DNA from: a bacterium | GTDB lineage: Bacteria > Desulfobacterota > Deferrisomatia > Deferrisomatales > Deferrisomataceae | Length of the DNA: 36,608 bases | NCBI GenBank assembly: GCA_027021615.1 | Contig: JALUTY010000062.1 | Coordinates: 1 to 36,608, forward strand | Direction: 5' to 3' | Part shown: positions 8,221 through 16,084 of the stretch, piece after piece | How positions within the stretch are numbered: position 1 is the stretch's first letter | Layout of the letters: the number at the start of each line of letters is the position of its first letter | Program-made: the position numbers and the translations under genes | Notes under the pieces: model-generated | What the model saw: the letters and a program-made list of their open reading frames with translations, nothing else | Databases searched by the model: none | Told to the model about the DNA's origin: nothing

Positions 8221-9725
8221 CGTTCCTCCTCGGGAACCGGGAACACCACGGTGAAGGTGGTCCCCCTGCCCGGCTCCGACTCCACGCGGATGTCGCCCCG
8301 GTGCATCCGCATGATGTTGTAGGACAGGCTGAGCCCCAGCCCCGTTCCCTTACCGGGCTCCTTGGTCGTGAAGAACGGCTCGAAGATCCGCTGCCGCACC
8401 CCAGGGGACATCCCGGGTCCGGTATCGGTGAATGCTACCCACACCGTCCCCTCGTCCGGGTCACAGCCTGACCGCAGGATCAGCTCCCCCTCCCCGTCCA
8501 TGGCGTCCACCGCGTTGGTGACGATGTTCGTGAACACCTGCTTGATCTGGCTCGGGTTGCCCACCACAAGGGGCAGATCGTCCGACAGCTCTCGGCGTAC
8601 CCGGATGTTGTGGAACAACGCCTTGCCCCCCAGCAGCTCCATGCACTGGCTCAAGGCCGCGTTCAGATCCACGGGCTCCTGGTACCGCCGGCGCTGGTGG
8701 GCGAAGTCCAGCAGCGAGTTCACGATCTCCTTGCACCGCCGGGCCTCCTGGACGATCCGATCCACATCGGACCGGCGCGGGTCCGAGAAGTCCAGGTCCT
8801 CCAGCAGCAGCCCCCCGAACAGCAGGATGCCCCCCAGGGGGTTGTTGATCTCGTGGGCCACGCCGGCCGCGAGCTTGCCCAGCGAGGCCATCTTGTCGGC
8901 GTGGATGAGCTGCATCTGCACCTCTTCCAGTCGGCGCTCCAGCTCCATCACGTGGCGCAGATCGTGGATGAAGCTCACGGTGCCGGCCTCGGCCCCGTTC
9001 TCGCCGTAGAGCAGGTGCACCGTGAGCCACACCGGCACCCTCTCGCGGCTGCGGGTGATCAGAATGGCCTCGTAGCGCTCCAAGACCCCCTCGCCCCCGT
9101 GCTGCGGGTCTCGGACCCGCTCCATCACCTCCCTGGCGGCGTTGCCCTCGTAGAAGTCCTGGATGTACCGCCGCCCCACCACCTCGGCGGCCGAGAACCC
9201 CAGCAAGGCCTCGGCCCCCCGGTTGAACCGGGTGATCACCCCACGGGCGTCGGTCACCACCACGGGGTAGGGGGAGCCCTCCACCACCTGCCGCAGCCGC
9301 GCCAGGGTGCCCCGGAGCTCGTCCTCGGTTTCGTGGCGGGGGGTGACGTCCCAGAGATGGAGCGCCCCGAGCCGACGCTTCTCGGAGACCGGTACGATCT
9401 CCATCCGCCCCTCCACCCTCCGCCGCGGCCGCAGGGGAATCTCCACGTCGAACTCCAGCGACACGGTCTCGACCTGCCCGCTCTGGAGGTCCCGAAGAGC
9501 CTCCGACAAGACCGGGCGGGCCGCCTTGCCCAGCACTCCCAGCACCGTGGCGCCTTGAAGCTGGGCCGCAGACGCCCCCGCCAGCCGCGAAAACGCCGGG
9601 TTCGCATACCGGATCCGACGTCCCCCGGGGGTGAACAGGGCCAGGGCCTGGGGCGCGCGCTCCCACAACCCCGCCAAGACCCGTATGCTTCGGTGGTCGT
9701 CCGAGAACACTGCGCTGTCCGACAT
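8208..9725 (-). CDS. PAS-domain sensor histidine kinase
   Basis: A 505-residue kinase without predicted membrane segments, so probably a cytoplasmic sensor. Two PAS domains are seen, at about 20-130 (weak) and 145-260 (VVVTDARGVITRFNRGAEALLGFSAAEVVG). The HisKA H-box GVAHEINNPLGG has His291. The HATPase domain has the N-box QVFTNIVTNAVDAM, a DTGPGM G1 box and KGTGLGLSLSY. This architecture is typical of NtrB/AtoS/ZraS-like partners of sigma54 activators. It overlaps the regulator gene by 13 bp. The ATG has no strong ribosome site. Soluble PAS sensing of redox or a metabolite is an inference. Confidence 0.95.
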   Translation of the reverse strand: MSDSAVFSDDHRSIRVLAGLWERAPQALALFTPGGRRIRYANPAFSRLAGASAAQLQGATVLGVLGKAARPVLSEALRDLQSGQVETVSLEFDVEIPLRPRRRVEGRMEIVPVSEKRRLGALHLWDVTPRHETEDELRGTLARLRQVVEGSPYPVVVTDARGVITRFNRGAEALLGFSAAEVVGRRYIQDFYEGNAAREVMERVRDPQHGGEGVLERYEAILITRSRERVPVWLTVHLLYGENGAEAGTVSFIHDLRHVMELERRLEEVQMQLIHADKMASLGKLAAGVAHEINNPLGGILLFGGLLLEDLDFSDPRRSDVDRIVQEARRCKEIVNSLLDFAHQRRRYQEPVDLNAALSQCMELLGGKALFHNIRVRRELSDDLPLVVGNPSQIKQVFTNIVTNAVDAMDGEGELILRSGCDPDEGTVWVAFTDTGPGMSPGVRQRIFEPFFTTKEPGKGTGLGLSLSYNIMRMHRGDIRVESEPGRGTTFTVVFPVPEEERCEP

Positions 9726-9790
9726 GATCGACTCGCGGCTGCTGGCCCAGGGCCGGTGTCACGAAGGGAGCTCGCCTCCCCTCGGACCCC

Positions 9791-9820
9791 ATCTCAATCA
9801 CATAGAACCGCGTTTGTCAA
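9791..9820 (-). promoter_or_regulatory. Weak sigma70-type promoter for the kinase-regulator pair
   Basis: On the minus strand a perfect TTGACA (9815-9820) is followed after 18 nt by TGAGAT (9791-9796), a poor -10. It overlaps the end of the endonuclease V gene. Confidence 0.35.
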
Positions 9821-10422
9821 TGCCCCATCCCTCTGCCAGAGGAGCGCAGGATCTGACCAGCGCGGAAATGGGCCGCCCGAATGGGCTCGGGAAGACGATA
9901 TCGCGGAGAAAGCCGGAGCACCCACCGTACCGCCTCCGAGAGCCCCACCCCCCACCCCACCGAAACGAACACCGGTTTCACACGGGCCCGAGTGCGCACC
10001 GCGGCTCCGACCACCTCCCCGCGGTCTTCCAGAGGGGTCCACCTCCCCCGCTCCGGCCGAGGCTCGTCCCATCGGCCCACGAGAGGATCCTTGGCCACCC
10101 CCACCGTGGGAACCCGCACCTTTGCCCCCACCGCACACGCCAACCCCCAGCGCCGGGGATGGGCCCGGCCGTGGCCGTCCACCAGGATCAGATCGGGAAG
10201 CGAAGAGAGGCGGGCCAACGCCCGAGAGATCGGCCCGGCCTCCCGGGTGGCCAGGAGTCCGGGCCGGTAAGGGGCCTCGACCGGCCCCTCCCAACAGGCC
10301 TCGCACAAGGGGGTGAGGGTGGGGGACAAGAGGACCACCGCGGCCGCGACACATCGTCGCCCGGCTCGGTCGTAGGCCACGTCCACGCCGGCCACCTTTT
10401 GGAGGGCGTCACCCGTTGCCAC
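9817..10422 (-). CDS. nfi: Endonuclease V (deoxyinosine repair)
   Basis: A 201-residue protein that cleaves DNA 3' to deoxyinosine. Family motifs are all present: GVDVAY with catalytic D14, PYRPGLLATRE with E61, LILVDGHGRAHPRRWGLA with D82, VGVAK, and KPVFVSVGWGVGLSEAV. It is slightly shorter than the E. coli enzyme because the N-terminus is short. The GTG start follows AGGGGGG, and an in-frame TAG lies 9 nt before it, so no longer start is possible. It is a stand-alone gene between the two-component pair and the sugar nucleotidyltransferase. Confidence 0.92.
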   Translation of the reverse strand: MATGDALQKVAGVDVAYDRAGRRCVAAAVVLLSPTLTPLCEACWEGPVEAPYRPGLLATREAGPISRALARLSSLPDLILVDGHGRAHPRRWGLACAVGAKVRVPTVGVAKDPLVGRWDEPRPERGRWTPLEDRGEVVGAAVRTRARVKPVFVSVGWGVGLSEAVRWVLRLSPRYRLPEPIRAAHFRAGQILRSSGRGMGH

Positions 10423-10526
10423 GGCCCCCCTCTATCCGTATATGCAGGCATAACGGCTCCAGAATCCGTGTCAGCCGGAAACGGCCCCCGGGCGAGACCG
10501 GCGCCGCGCGGGGCGGCGGGTGGCCG

Positions 10527-13019
10527 TCACCCCGCCAGCCAGGTCCGAACCTTGCTCTCGTAGGCCGCAAGCTCCTGGGACACGGCCGCGGGGTCGGGTC
10601 CCTCCACCACGAGGTGGAGCACCGGCCGGTAGGGGTCGGGTAGGAGCAGCACGCTCGTCTCTCCCAGGAGCACCTGCACCCCGTCCACGAAGCTGGCCTC
10701 TTTGTCCACGCTGTCCTCGCTCATGCGCCGCATCACCCGGCCCTTCAGCTCGTGGGGACACGGAATCTGCCGCCGTTCGTAGGTGAACGAGGGGAGGGAG
10801 GTCAGAACCTCCGAGGCATCCACCCCTGCCCTGGCCAGGAGCTCGAGGATCTTCGCGGCGGCGAACATGGCGTCCGGGGCGTGGAGGAAACGGGGAAAGG
10901 CGTACTTTCCCTCAGCCTCCGACACGAACGTGTAGTCGTGCAGCTCCGAGGTGCGAAGGCTCGTGGTCTTGCCCCGGGTGATCCGGAGCCGGGGCTCCAG
11001 GCCGTCAAGGACCCGAGGCGCGGTCACGGGGAGGAACACCCGCGCCCCCTCGGGTTCTACCATGGCCAGCAGGCGCAGGATCAGCAAGAGCACCTCGTGC
11101 TCCTCCCGGACCCGGCCCTGGTCGTCCACCAGGCGCAGGTTCTGGCCGCCGGGCGAGATGTAGAGCCCCACATCGGCGTGGAGGGCCCCTACGATGTCCT
11201 CGGCCTGCTTCAGGATCCGGTCCAGGTCGTACATCCTCCGGGTTAGCCGGCGCTCATCGGGGTAGGCGTTGAGCACCACCGTCCGGCACCCCAGGGCGTT
11301 CAGGAGCGGAGGCAGGTACTCGCCCGTGGTGCCGTTGTCCAGATCCACCACCACCCGGAACCGCCGCGCCCTCACGGCGTCGGCGTCGATCTCCCGCAGA
11401 AAACCCTCCCGGTAAAACGCGTCGATCCCCGCCAGCTCCCGAATGGCCCCCACCTCGGAGTGGTCCACTCGGCGGAAGTTCTCCTTGAAGAAAATCCGCT
11501 CGATGGACTTCTCCACGCTGGTATCGATCCGGTTGCCGGCCTCGTCGTAAAACACGACCTGGGTGCTGCGGCTGTCCGACGGGCTCTGCTGGAAGTACAC
11601 TCCGGCCACCTCGCCGAAACTGGCCAGCTTGTATCGGGTGACGGGCACGGGCACCATCTTCACGTCGTGCACGTCCACCCCGGTGGAGAGAATGCCGCCC
11701 AGAAAGGCCCGTTTGAGCATCCGGCTCGCCTTCAGGTAGTCGCGGCCCACCAGGATCGCCGTGTTGGGCCGCAGAATCGACCCCATGGCCGCCCCCAGCT
11801 TGGCCGCAAACTCCGGCGAGAGCTCGATGTTCGTGCGCCCCTCCACCGCGCCCGCCTCGAACACCGACTTCTTCCACTTGTCGCCCCACACCAGGTTGGC
11901 GGAGAGCACCGCCCCGGGTTCCACCTTCTTGTCGGGCCAAACCATGAGGTCCCGCTCGAAGGAAGCTCGATCGCCCACCTCGGTGCCCTCGGCCACCACG
12001 GCCCCCTTTTCCATGCGCACCCCGTCGCCCACCCACACCCGGTCACACAGAACGACTCGCCGGAGCCTCGCCCCCGGCCCCACGCGCACCTCGTTCCACA
12101 GCACGCTCGAGGCCAAGGCTGCGCCGTCCCCGATCCGGCACCCCTTTCCTATCACCGTGCTCTCGAGCTCCACCGAGCGGCCCACCTCGGCCCCGGATCC
12201 CAGCACCACCCGCCCCCGCACCCTCAGATCTTCGGGCGGAACGAACCCCTCGTCCTCGGCCCAGAGCTCCCCCTCGGCGGTCTCGATCCGGCGGCCCGGA
12301 AACGAAAGACTCACCTTTCCGGCCAGCACGTCCGCCACGGCGTCCCGGTACGCGTCCGGATCCCCCACGTCGCGCCAGTAGCCCTCGGCGGACACCCCGT
12401 AGATCGGCACCTCGTCGCGCAGAAACGAGGGGAACAGGTCCTTGGAGAAATCGAAGGGCCGGCCCCGGGGAATCCGGGTCAGAACCTCGGGCTCGAGGAC
12501 GTAGATCCCCGTGTTCACCGTATCGCTGAATACCTCCCCCCACCCCGGCTTCTCAAGGAACCGCAGGATCCTTCCCTCGGCATCCGTGATTACCACCCCG
12601 AACTGGAGGGGGTTGGGCACCCGAGTGAGGGTGATCGTGACCGGTGTCCGCTTCCCCTTGTGGAACGACGTGATGGCGCCCAGGTCAAAATCGGTGATCA
12701 CGTCCCCTGACAGAACGAGGAAGGTCTCGTCCAGAAAGGGCTCCGCACACTTTACTGCACCGGCCGTGCCGAAGTCCTCCTCGGGGAGCACGTAACGGAG
12801 CCGAAGGCCGAAACGAGACCCGTCGCCGAAGTGCTCCCGGATCGCATCAGGCATGTAGTAAAGCAGGATCACCACCTCATGGATCCCGGCCCCCCGCACC
12901 CGCTCCAGGATATGCTCCATCATGGGGCGGTTCACCACCGGGACCATGGGCTTGGGCAGGCTGTGGGTGAGGGGTTGGATGCGTGTGCCGAACCCGCCGG
13001 CCATCAGAACCGCTTTCAT
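10527..13019 (-). CDS. Mannose-1-phosphate guanylyltransferase / phosphomannomutase-like fusion
   Basis: An 830-residue fusion. Residues 1-235 are a nucleotidyltransferase (KAVLMAGGFGTRIQPLT...LPKPMVPV, LSGDVITDFDL, FLEKP). Residues 245-375 are left-handed beta-helix hexapeptide repeats. Residues 385-830 are a phosphohexomutase-like domain. The mutase active sites are unusual: the TASHNP phosphoserine loop is replaced by QQSPSDSRST (about 477-486), and the DGDxDR metal loop by HADVGLYISPGGQ (about 614-626). This matches a known subfamily in which the mutase may be inactive or regulatory. The chosen ATG has AGGAGG 9 nt upstream; an in-frame start 14 codons earlier lacks support and overlaps the terminator region. 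It probably supplies an activated sugar (GDP-mannose or similar) for envelope polysaccharide. Confidence 0.85.
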   Translation of the reverse strand: MKAVLMAGGFGTRIQPLTHSLPKPMVPVVNRPMMEHILERVRGAGIHEVVILLYYMPDAIREHFGDGSRFGLRLRYVLPEEDFGTAGAVKCAEPFLDETFLVLSGDVITDFDLGAITSFHKGKRTPVTITLTRVPNPLQFGVVITDAEGRILRFLEKPGWGEVFSDTVNTGIYVLEPEVLTRIPRGRPFDFSKDLFPSFLRDEVPIYGVSAEGYWRDVGDPDAYRDAVADVLAGKVSLSFPGRRIETAEGELWAEDEGFVPPEDLRVRGRVVLGSGAEVGRSVELESTVIGKGCRIGDGAALASSVLWNEVRVGPGARLRRVVLCDRVWVGDGVRMEKGAVVAEGTEVGDRASFERDLMVWPDKKVEPGAVLSANLVWGDKWKKSVFEAGAVEGRTNIELSPEFAAKLGAAMGSILRPNTAILVGRDYLKASRMLKRAFLGGILSTGVDVHDVKMVPVPVTRYKLASFGEVAGVYFQQSPSDSRSTQVVFYDEAGNRIDTSVEKSIERIFFKENFRRVDHSEVGAIRELAGIDAFYREGFLREIDADAVRARRFRVVVDLDNGTTGEYLPPLLNALGCRTVVLNAYPDERRLTRRMYDLDRILKQAEDIVGALHADVGLYISPGGQNLRLVDDQGRVREEHEVLLLILRLLAMVEPEGARVFLPVTAPRVLDGLEPRLRITRGKTTSLRTSELHDYTFVSEAEGKYAFPRFLHAPDAMFAAAKILELLARAGVDASEVLTSLPSFTYERRQIPCPHELKGRVMRRMSEDSVDKEASFVDGVQVLLGETSVLLLPDPYRPVLHLVVEGPDPAAVSQELAAYESKVRTWLAG

Positions 13020-13060
13020 GAAACCCGTCCTCCTGGTCGAAGCGCAACCACCAGCCCGCA

Positions 13061-13084
13061 AACAAAAGCCCGGGCGAGCCGGGC
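13061..13084 (-). terminator. Rho-independent terminator of the stand-alone receiver gene
   Basis: The minus strand has a 6-bp stem gcccgg/ccgggc (13079-13084 with 13068-13073) followed by TTTTGTT. It sits 24 nt after the receiver gene stop and just before the ManC-like gene. Confidence 0.6.
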
Positions 13085-13108
13085 CTCGATCTGGGGGAGA
13101 ATCCGCCG

Positions 13109-13486
13109 CTACTGATCCCGCGTGCCGCCGTATCGCCGCTCGATCACCCGGGCGACCTCGGCCTTGAGTTCGTCGAGGCTCCCCGACTTCACCACGTACG
13201 CGTCGGCCAGCCAGGCCGAGTAGTCGGTCTTGAACGAGCTGTACGCCGTCGACAGCACCACCGGCACATCCCGGTGGGTACGGGAGAACTCCTGAAGGAA
13301 CTGAAGGCCGCTCTCACCCCTCAACTTGATGTCGAGCACCACGGCATGGACCTCGTTCTCCTCCAACAGACCCCGGGCCTCCTCCCCGCTGGCCGCGCAC
13401 AGAACCCGGTACCCGGCCTCCTCCAGCTCCTCCTGGTACAGGACCCGGATGCTCTCCTCGTCGTCCACCACCAGCACGGTGTACAT
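13109..13486 (-). CDS. Single-domain response regulator (CheY-like)
   Basis: A 125-residue receiver with no output domain. All key residues are present: D8/D9, phosphoacceptor D52 (VVLDIKL), T80 and K100. The ATG follows GGAGGAGG. It is transcribed divergently from a diguanylate cyclase gene; the two could share a pathway, but no direct partner kinase is seen. Phosphorelay intermediate or motility/secretion control are the usual roles of such proteins. Confidence 0.92.
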   Translation of the reverse strand: MYTVLVVDDEESIRVLYQEELEEAGYRVLCAASGEEARGLLEENEVHAVVLDIKLRGESGLQFLQEFSRTHRDVPVVLSTAYSSFKTDYSAWLADAYVVKSGSLDELKAEVARVIERRYGGTRDQ

Positions 13487-13518
13487 GGCGCCTCCTCCCG
13501 GCGATGCGAAGCGGGTTC

Positions 13519-13546
13519 ATCTTAGCACGCCGTTCCCTCTGGTCAA
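13519..13546 (-). promoter_or_regulatory. Sigma70-type promoter of the receiver gene
   Basis: On the minus strand TTGACC (13541-13546), a 16-nt spacer and TAAGAT (13519-13524) lie about 33 nt before the start codon. Confidence 0.65.
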
Positions 13547-13628
13547 ACCGGTCCGGCCGGCCGAAGCCGGTAAAGTCTCTGCCGCCAGGATACGAAAAGA
13601 AGACCACCCCCTGGCCCGGAGGAGTGCG

Positions 13629-14717
13629 TTGGAGAACCCGAACCTCCCCATCGATTCGATCCCACCGGAACTGGCGCCGGCGGCCTGGGCGTTGTTGGCT
13701 GAGATCGCCCGCCGCATCCCACCGTTCCTGGGGCAGCCCCCGATGATCCTGCTGGAGCAGGCTTCGGACAGCACGGCCCTGTCCGAGGCGCTTGCCACGT
13801 TCCTGGCGTGGCTCGAAACCGCCCCGACCCAGTGGGGCACCCGCATGGAGGAGCTCGAGGGCCTGTTCGGTGAGATGGGGGCCGTGGTCGGGGAGCTGGA
13901 CGGCCGGGTGCGGAGGTTCGTCCAGCATGCCCGCAGGTATGCCACGGAGCACGAAGGGCTGACCGCATCGCTGGAGGAGGCCCTTGACCGGTTCGACCGG
14001 GCTCCGCTGGCGGACGGGTTCCGACTGGCCTTCGAGCCGATCCTGAGAACCCTGCGCTCCGAGGCCACGAGGGAGGCGCGCGAAACCCGACGACTGGAGG
14101 AGGAGGCTGGGCTGCTGAGGGACCTGCTGGGGGGGCTACGCGAACGGCTCGGGCAGGTGGAGAGCAGGGTGCGGGCGCTACGCACCCAAAGCCTGCGGGA
14201 CCCCCTGACCGGTCTGTGGAACCGAGGCGCCTGGGACGACCGCCTGGCCGAGGAGACCGCCCGGGCCCTGCGGTACCTGCAGCCGTTCTCGGTGATCCTG
14301 TGGGACGTGGACCGGTTCAAAGAGGTCAACGACCGCCACGGCCACCCCACCGGAGATCTGGTTCTCCAGGCGCTGGCCGGCCGCACCCTCCAGGCCCTGC
14401 GGCGCAGCGACTTCGTGGCTCGGTACGGGGGCGAGGAGTTTGCCGTGCTCCTGCCCCACACCGAGGGCGATGCGGCCCGGATCGTGGCGGAGAAGCTTCG
14501 GCACCTGGCCGAGATCTCTCCCGTGCGAACCCAGACCGGTCCGGTGCGGGTCACCTTGAGCGTGGGGGTGGCCACCTGGCATCCGGGAGAGGACGAGCAG
14601 GCCCTTGTGAAGCGGGCGGACGCCGCCCTCTACCAGGCCAAAAGGGCCGGTCGCAACCGGGTGATGACGGCCCCATCCCCTTCGAGCGAACCCAAAAAAG
14701 AGCTCCGGCCCGCTTGA
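13629..14717 (+). CDS. Diguanylate cyclase (GGDEF) with N-terminal helical region
   Basis: A 362-residue protein that makes c-di-GMP. The C-terminal half is a GGDEF domain (SLRDPLTGLWNRGAWDDRL, ILWDVDRFKEVNDRHGH, ARYGGEEFAVLLP) with the active GGEEF signature and an RRSD inhibitory I-site five residues before it. The first 180 residues are Glu/Leu/Arg-rich and mostly helical, ending in a coiled coil; no membrane segment or known sensor is recognised. I chose the TTG at 13629 because GGAGGAG lies 4 nt upstream; an open frame extends further upstream but would run antisense across the receiver gene. The 3' end contains the -35 box of the tRNA promoter. Confidence 0.88.
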   Translation: MENPNLPIDSIPPELAPAAWALLAEIARRIPPFLGQPPMILLEQASDSTALSEALATFLAWLETAPTQWGTRMEELEGLFGEMGAVVGELDGRVRRFVQHARRYATEHEGLTASLEEALDRFDRAPLADGFRLAFEPILRTLRSEATREARETRRLEEEAGLLRDLLGGLRERLGQVESRVRALRTQSLRDPLTGLWNRGAWDDRLAEETARALRYLQPFSVILWDVDRFKEVNDRHGHPTGDLVLQALAGRTLQALRRSDFVARYGGEEFAVLLPHTEGDAARIVAEKLRHLAEISPVRTQTGPVRVTLSVGVATWHPGEDEQALVKRADAALYQAKRAGRNRVMTAPSPSSEPKKELRPA

Positions 14718-14742
14718 CAGGCCCGGGCCCATCGGGTATAAA
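14714..14742 (+). promoter_or_regulatory. Sigma70 promoter of the tRNA pair
   Basis: TTGACA (14714-14719), a 17-nt spacer and TATAAA (14737-14742) lie 17 nt upstream of tRNA-Gln. The -35 box overlaps the stop codon of the diguanylate cyclase gene. Confidence 0.85.
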
Positions 14743-14759
14743 GCGCGTCTCATTCGCGC

Positions 14760-14833
14760 TGGGGGATCGTCTAAGGGTAGGACAGCGGACTCTGGATCCG
14801 CGAGTGAGGGTTCGAATCCTTCTCCCCCAGCCA
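14760..14833 (+). tRNA. tRNA-Gln (anticodon CUG)
   Basis: The acceptor stem TGGGGGA/TCCCCCA closes perfectly, the anticodon stem GCGGA/TCCGC encloses ctCTGga (anticodon 14792-14794), the T loop is TTCGAAT and CCA is encoded. It reads CAG codons. The matching synthetase glnS is also in this window. Confidence 0.95.
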
Positions 14834-14849
14834 ATCGTTCGCACAAAAC

Positions 14850-14927
14850 GGTCCCGTCGTCTAGCCAGGCCTAGGACACCGGCCTCTCACGTCGGCGACA
14901 CGGGTTCAAATCCCGTCGGGACCGCCA
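14850..14927 (+). tRNA. tRNA-Glu (anticodon CUC)
   Basis: The acceptor stem GGTCCCG/CGGGACC closes, the anticodon stem CCGGC/GTCGG encloses ctCTCac (anticodon 14886-14888), the T loop is TTCAAAT and CCA is encoded. It reads GAG codons and is cotranscribed with tRNA-Gln, 16 nt downstream. Confidence 0.95.
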
Positions 14928-14934
14928 TCTCTTC

Positions 14935-14975
14935 GGGACCCCGGCGCCGCTCGGCGCCGGGGTCCCTGTGTTTTT
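14935..14975 (+). terminator. Rho-independent terminator of the tRNA operon
   Basis: A perfect 14-bp stem (14935-14948 with 14953-14966), tetraloop gctc, then tgtgTTTTT. Confidence 0.92.
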
Positions 14976-15382
14976 CCCACCCGTCCGGGCAGACGGATCA
15001 CCTCACGGTGTGGCAAGCATAGGAGCGGCACGCGGCGCTCCACCAGGCCCCATGCCCCCGAGGAGCTCGCAAGTGGCCCAGGAGCCGACCGGTCGCTTGG
15101 CCCGCAGATTCATGAGCATTTGTCGCGAAACCGTCGAGGGTGCGTCAGCCCGGGGCAAGCACGAGCAACGAGGGGTACAGGCGTACGGGACGGTACGTCG
15201 AGCCCCGAGGCGCAAGCACGCCCCAAGATAGCGTGCAGTCGGTGGTTGCGGCAGAAGGCTCCTTGAATCACGCGGGCTAGCAAGCCGAAGGCCGCAGACC
15301 GACAACCGTCGACCGAAGTCACCGGCACGCTTTACATCCCGACCCCAACGAAAGGGTGGTCGGGGCGAAGGGAGGAGCCTCC
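14976..15382. other. Gene-free stretch around family A copy 2
   Basis: No credible gene is seen. It holds unrecognised sequence at 14976-15096, a palindromic element at 15097-15280, and degenerate heptamer-type repeats (gaccgacaaccgtcgaccgaag) at 15297-15319 upstream of the transglutaminase-like gene. Confidence 0.6.
15097..15280 (-). mobile_element. Family A palindromic element, copy 2
   Basis: A 184-bp copy in inverse orientation to the other two. On the minus strand it runs from ctagcccgcgtgattcaagg to the degenerate end near 15097. Its terminal repeats are imperfect, so it looks older than the 26 kb copy. The core at 15180-15222 is almost identical to copy 1. No coding sequence is present. 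Confidence 0.75.
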
Positions 15383-16084
15383 ATGACCCGTGCCATCCAT
15401 CCGGCCTACCTCTCGCCCACCCCAATCCTGGACGCGGATCACCCCACGGTTCGAGGGTTCATCCGGGACGCGGTCGAGAACCGCGCCGATCCGGTGGAGC
15501 AAGCCGTGGCCTTGTACTATGCCGTGCGGGACCGGATCTGGTACGACCCGTACGCCCCGTTCTACCGGCCCGAGCACTACCGGGCGAGCCGGATCATCGA
15601 GGCGGGCCGGGGGTACTGCGTGCAGAAGGCGTCGGTCATGGTCGCGGGGGCCCGGGCCCTGGGGATCCCGGCCCGGGTGTCGTTCGCCACGGTGCGGAAC
15701 CACCTGGCCACCCGCCAGCTCCTGGAGTTTCTCGGATCGGACCTGTTCGTGTACCACGGGGTGGTGGAGCTCTACCTGGAGGGGAAGTGGGTCAAGGCCA
15801 CCCCCGCGTTCAACCGGGAGCTGTGCGAGCGCCACGGGGTGGACCCGCTGGAGTTCGACGGCCGCCACGACTCGATCTTTCAGCCCTACAACCGGCAGAA
15901 CCAGCAGTTCATGGAGTACGTGGAGTTCCATGGAACCCACGTCGACATCCCCCTGGACGAGCTTCTGGCGGCCTGGCGGAGGGTTTACGGGGACGAACGG
16001 GTGGACGCCTGGATCCGGATGCACGAAACGAAGGGCTCGGCCCGGCCCCGGGACTTTTCAGGCGAGGACGTGGTCAGCGACTGA
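15383..16084 (+). CDS. Transglutaminase-like cysteine protease-fold protein
   Basis: A 233-residue protein of the transglutaminase-like superfamily. The catalytic Cys79 lies in GRGYCVQKASVMVAGARALGIPAR and His125 in YHGVVELYLEGKWVKATPAFN. The usual Asp of the DP motif after the Trp is replaced (KATPAFN), so the third catalytic residue is uncertain. No signal peptide is seen. The ATG follows GGAGGA. The gene converges with the DUF763 gene and their ends overlap by 11 bp. Substrate unknown; peptide cleavage or a structural role are both possible. Confidence 0.85.
   Translation: MTRAIHPAYLSPTPILDADHPTVRGFIRDAVENRADPVEQAVALYYAVRDRIWYDPYAPFYRPEHYRASRIIEAGRGYCVQKASVMVAGARALGIPARVSFATVRNHLATRQLLEFLGSDLFVYHGVVELYLEGKWVKATPAFNRELCERHGVDPLEFDGRHDSIFQPYNRQNQQFMEYVEFHGTHVDIPLDELLAAWRRVYGDERVDAWIRMHETKGSARPRDFSGEDVVSD

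Noticed and set aside
10527..13061. Earlier start for the ManC-like fusion
   Set aside because: The 14 extra residues are not conserved in type and lack a ribosome site; the ATG at 13019 has AGGAGG and starts directly with KAVLMAGG.
13326..13628. N-terminal extension of the diguanylate cyclase
   Set aside because: It would run antisense through the receiver gene; the TTG at 13629 has a good ribosome site.
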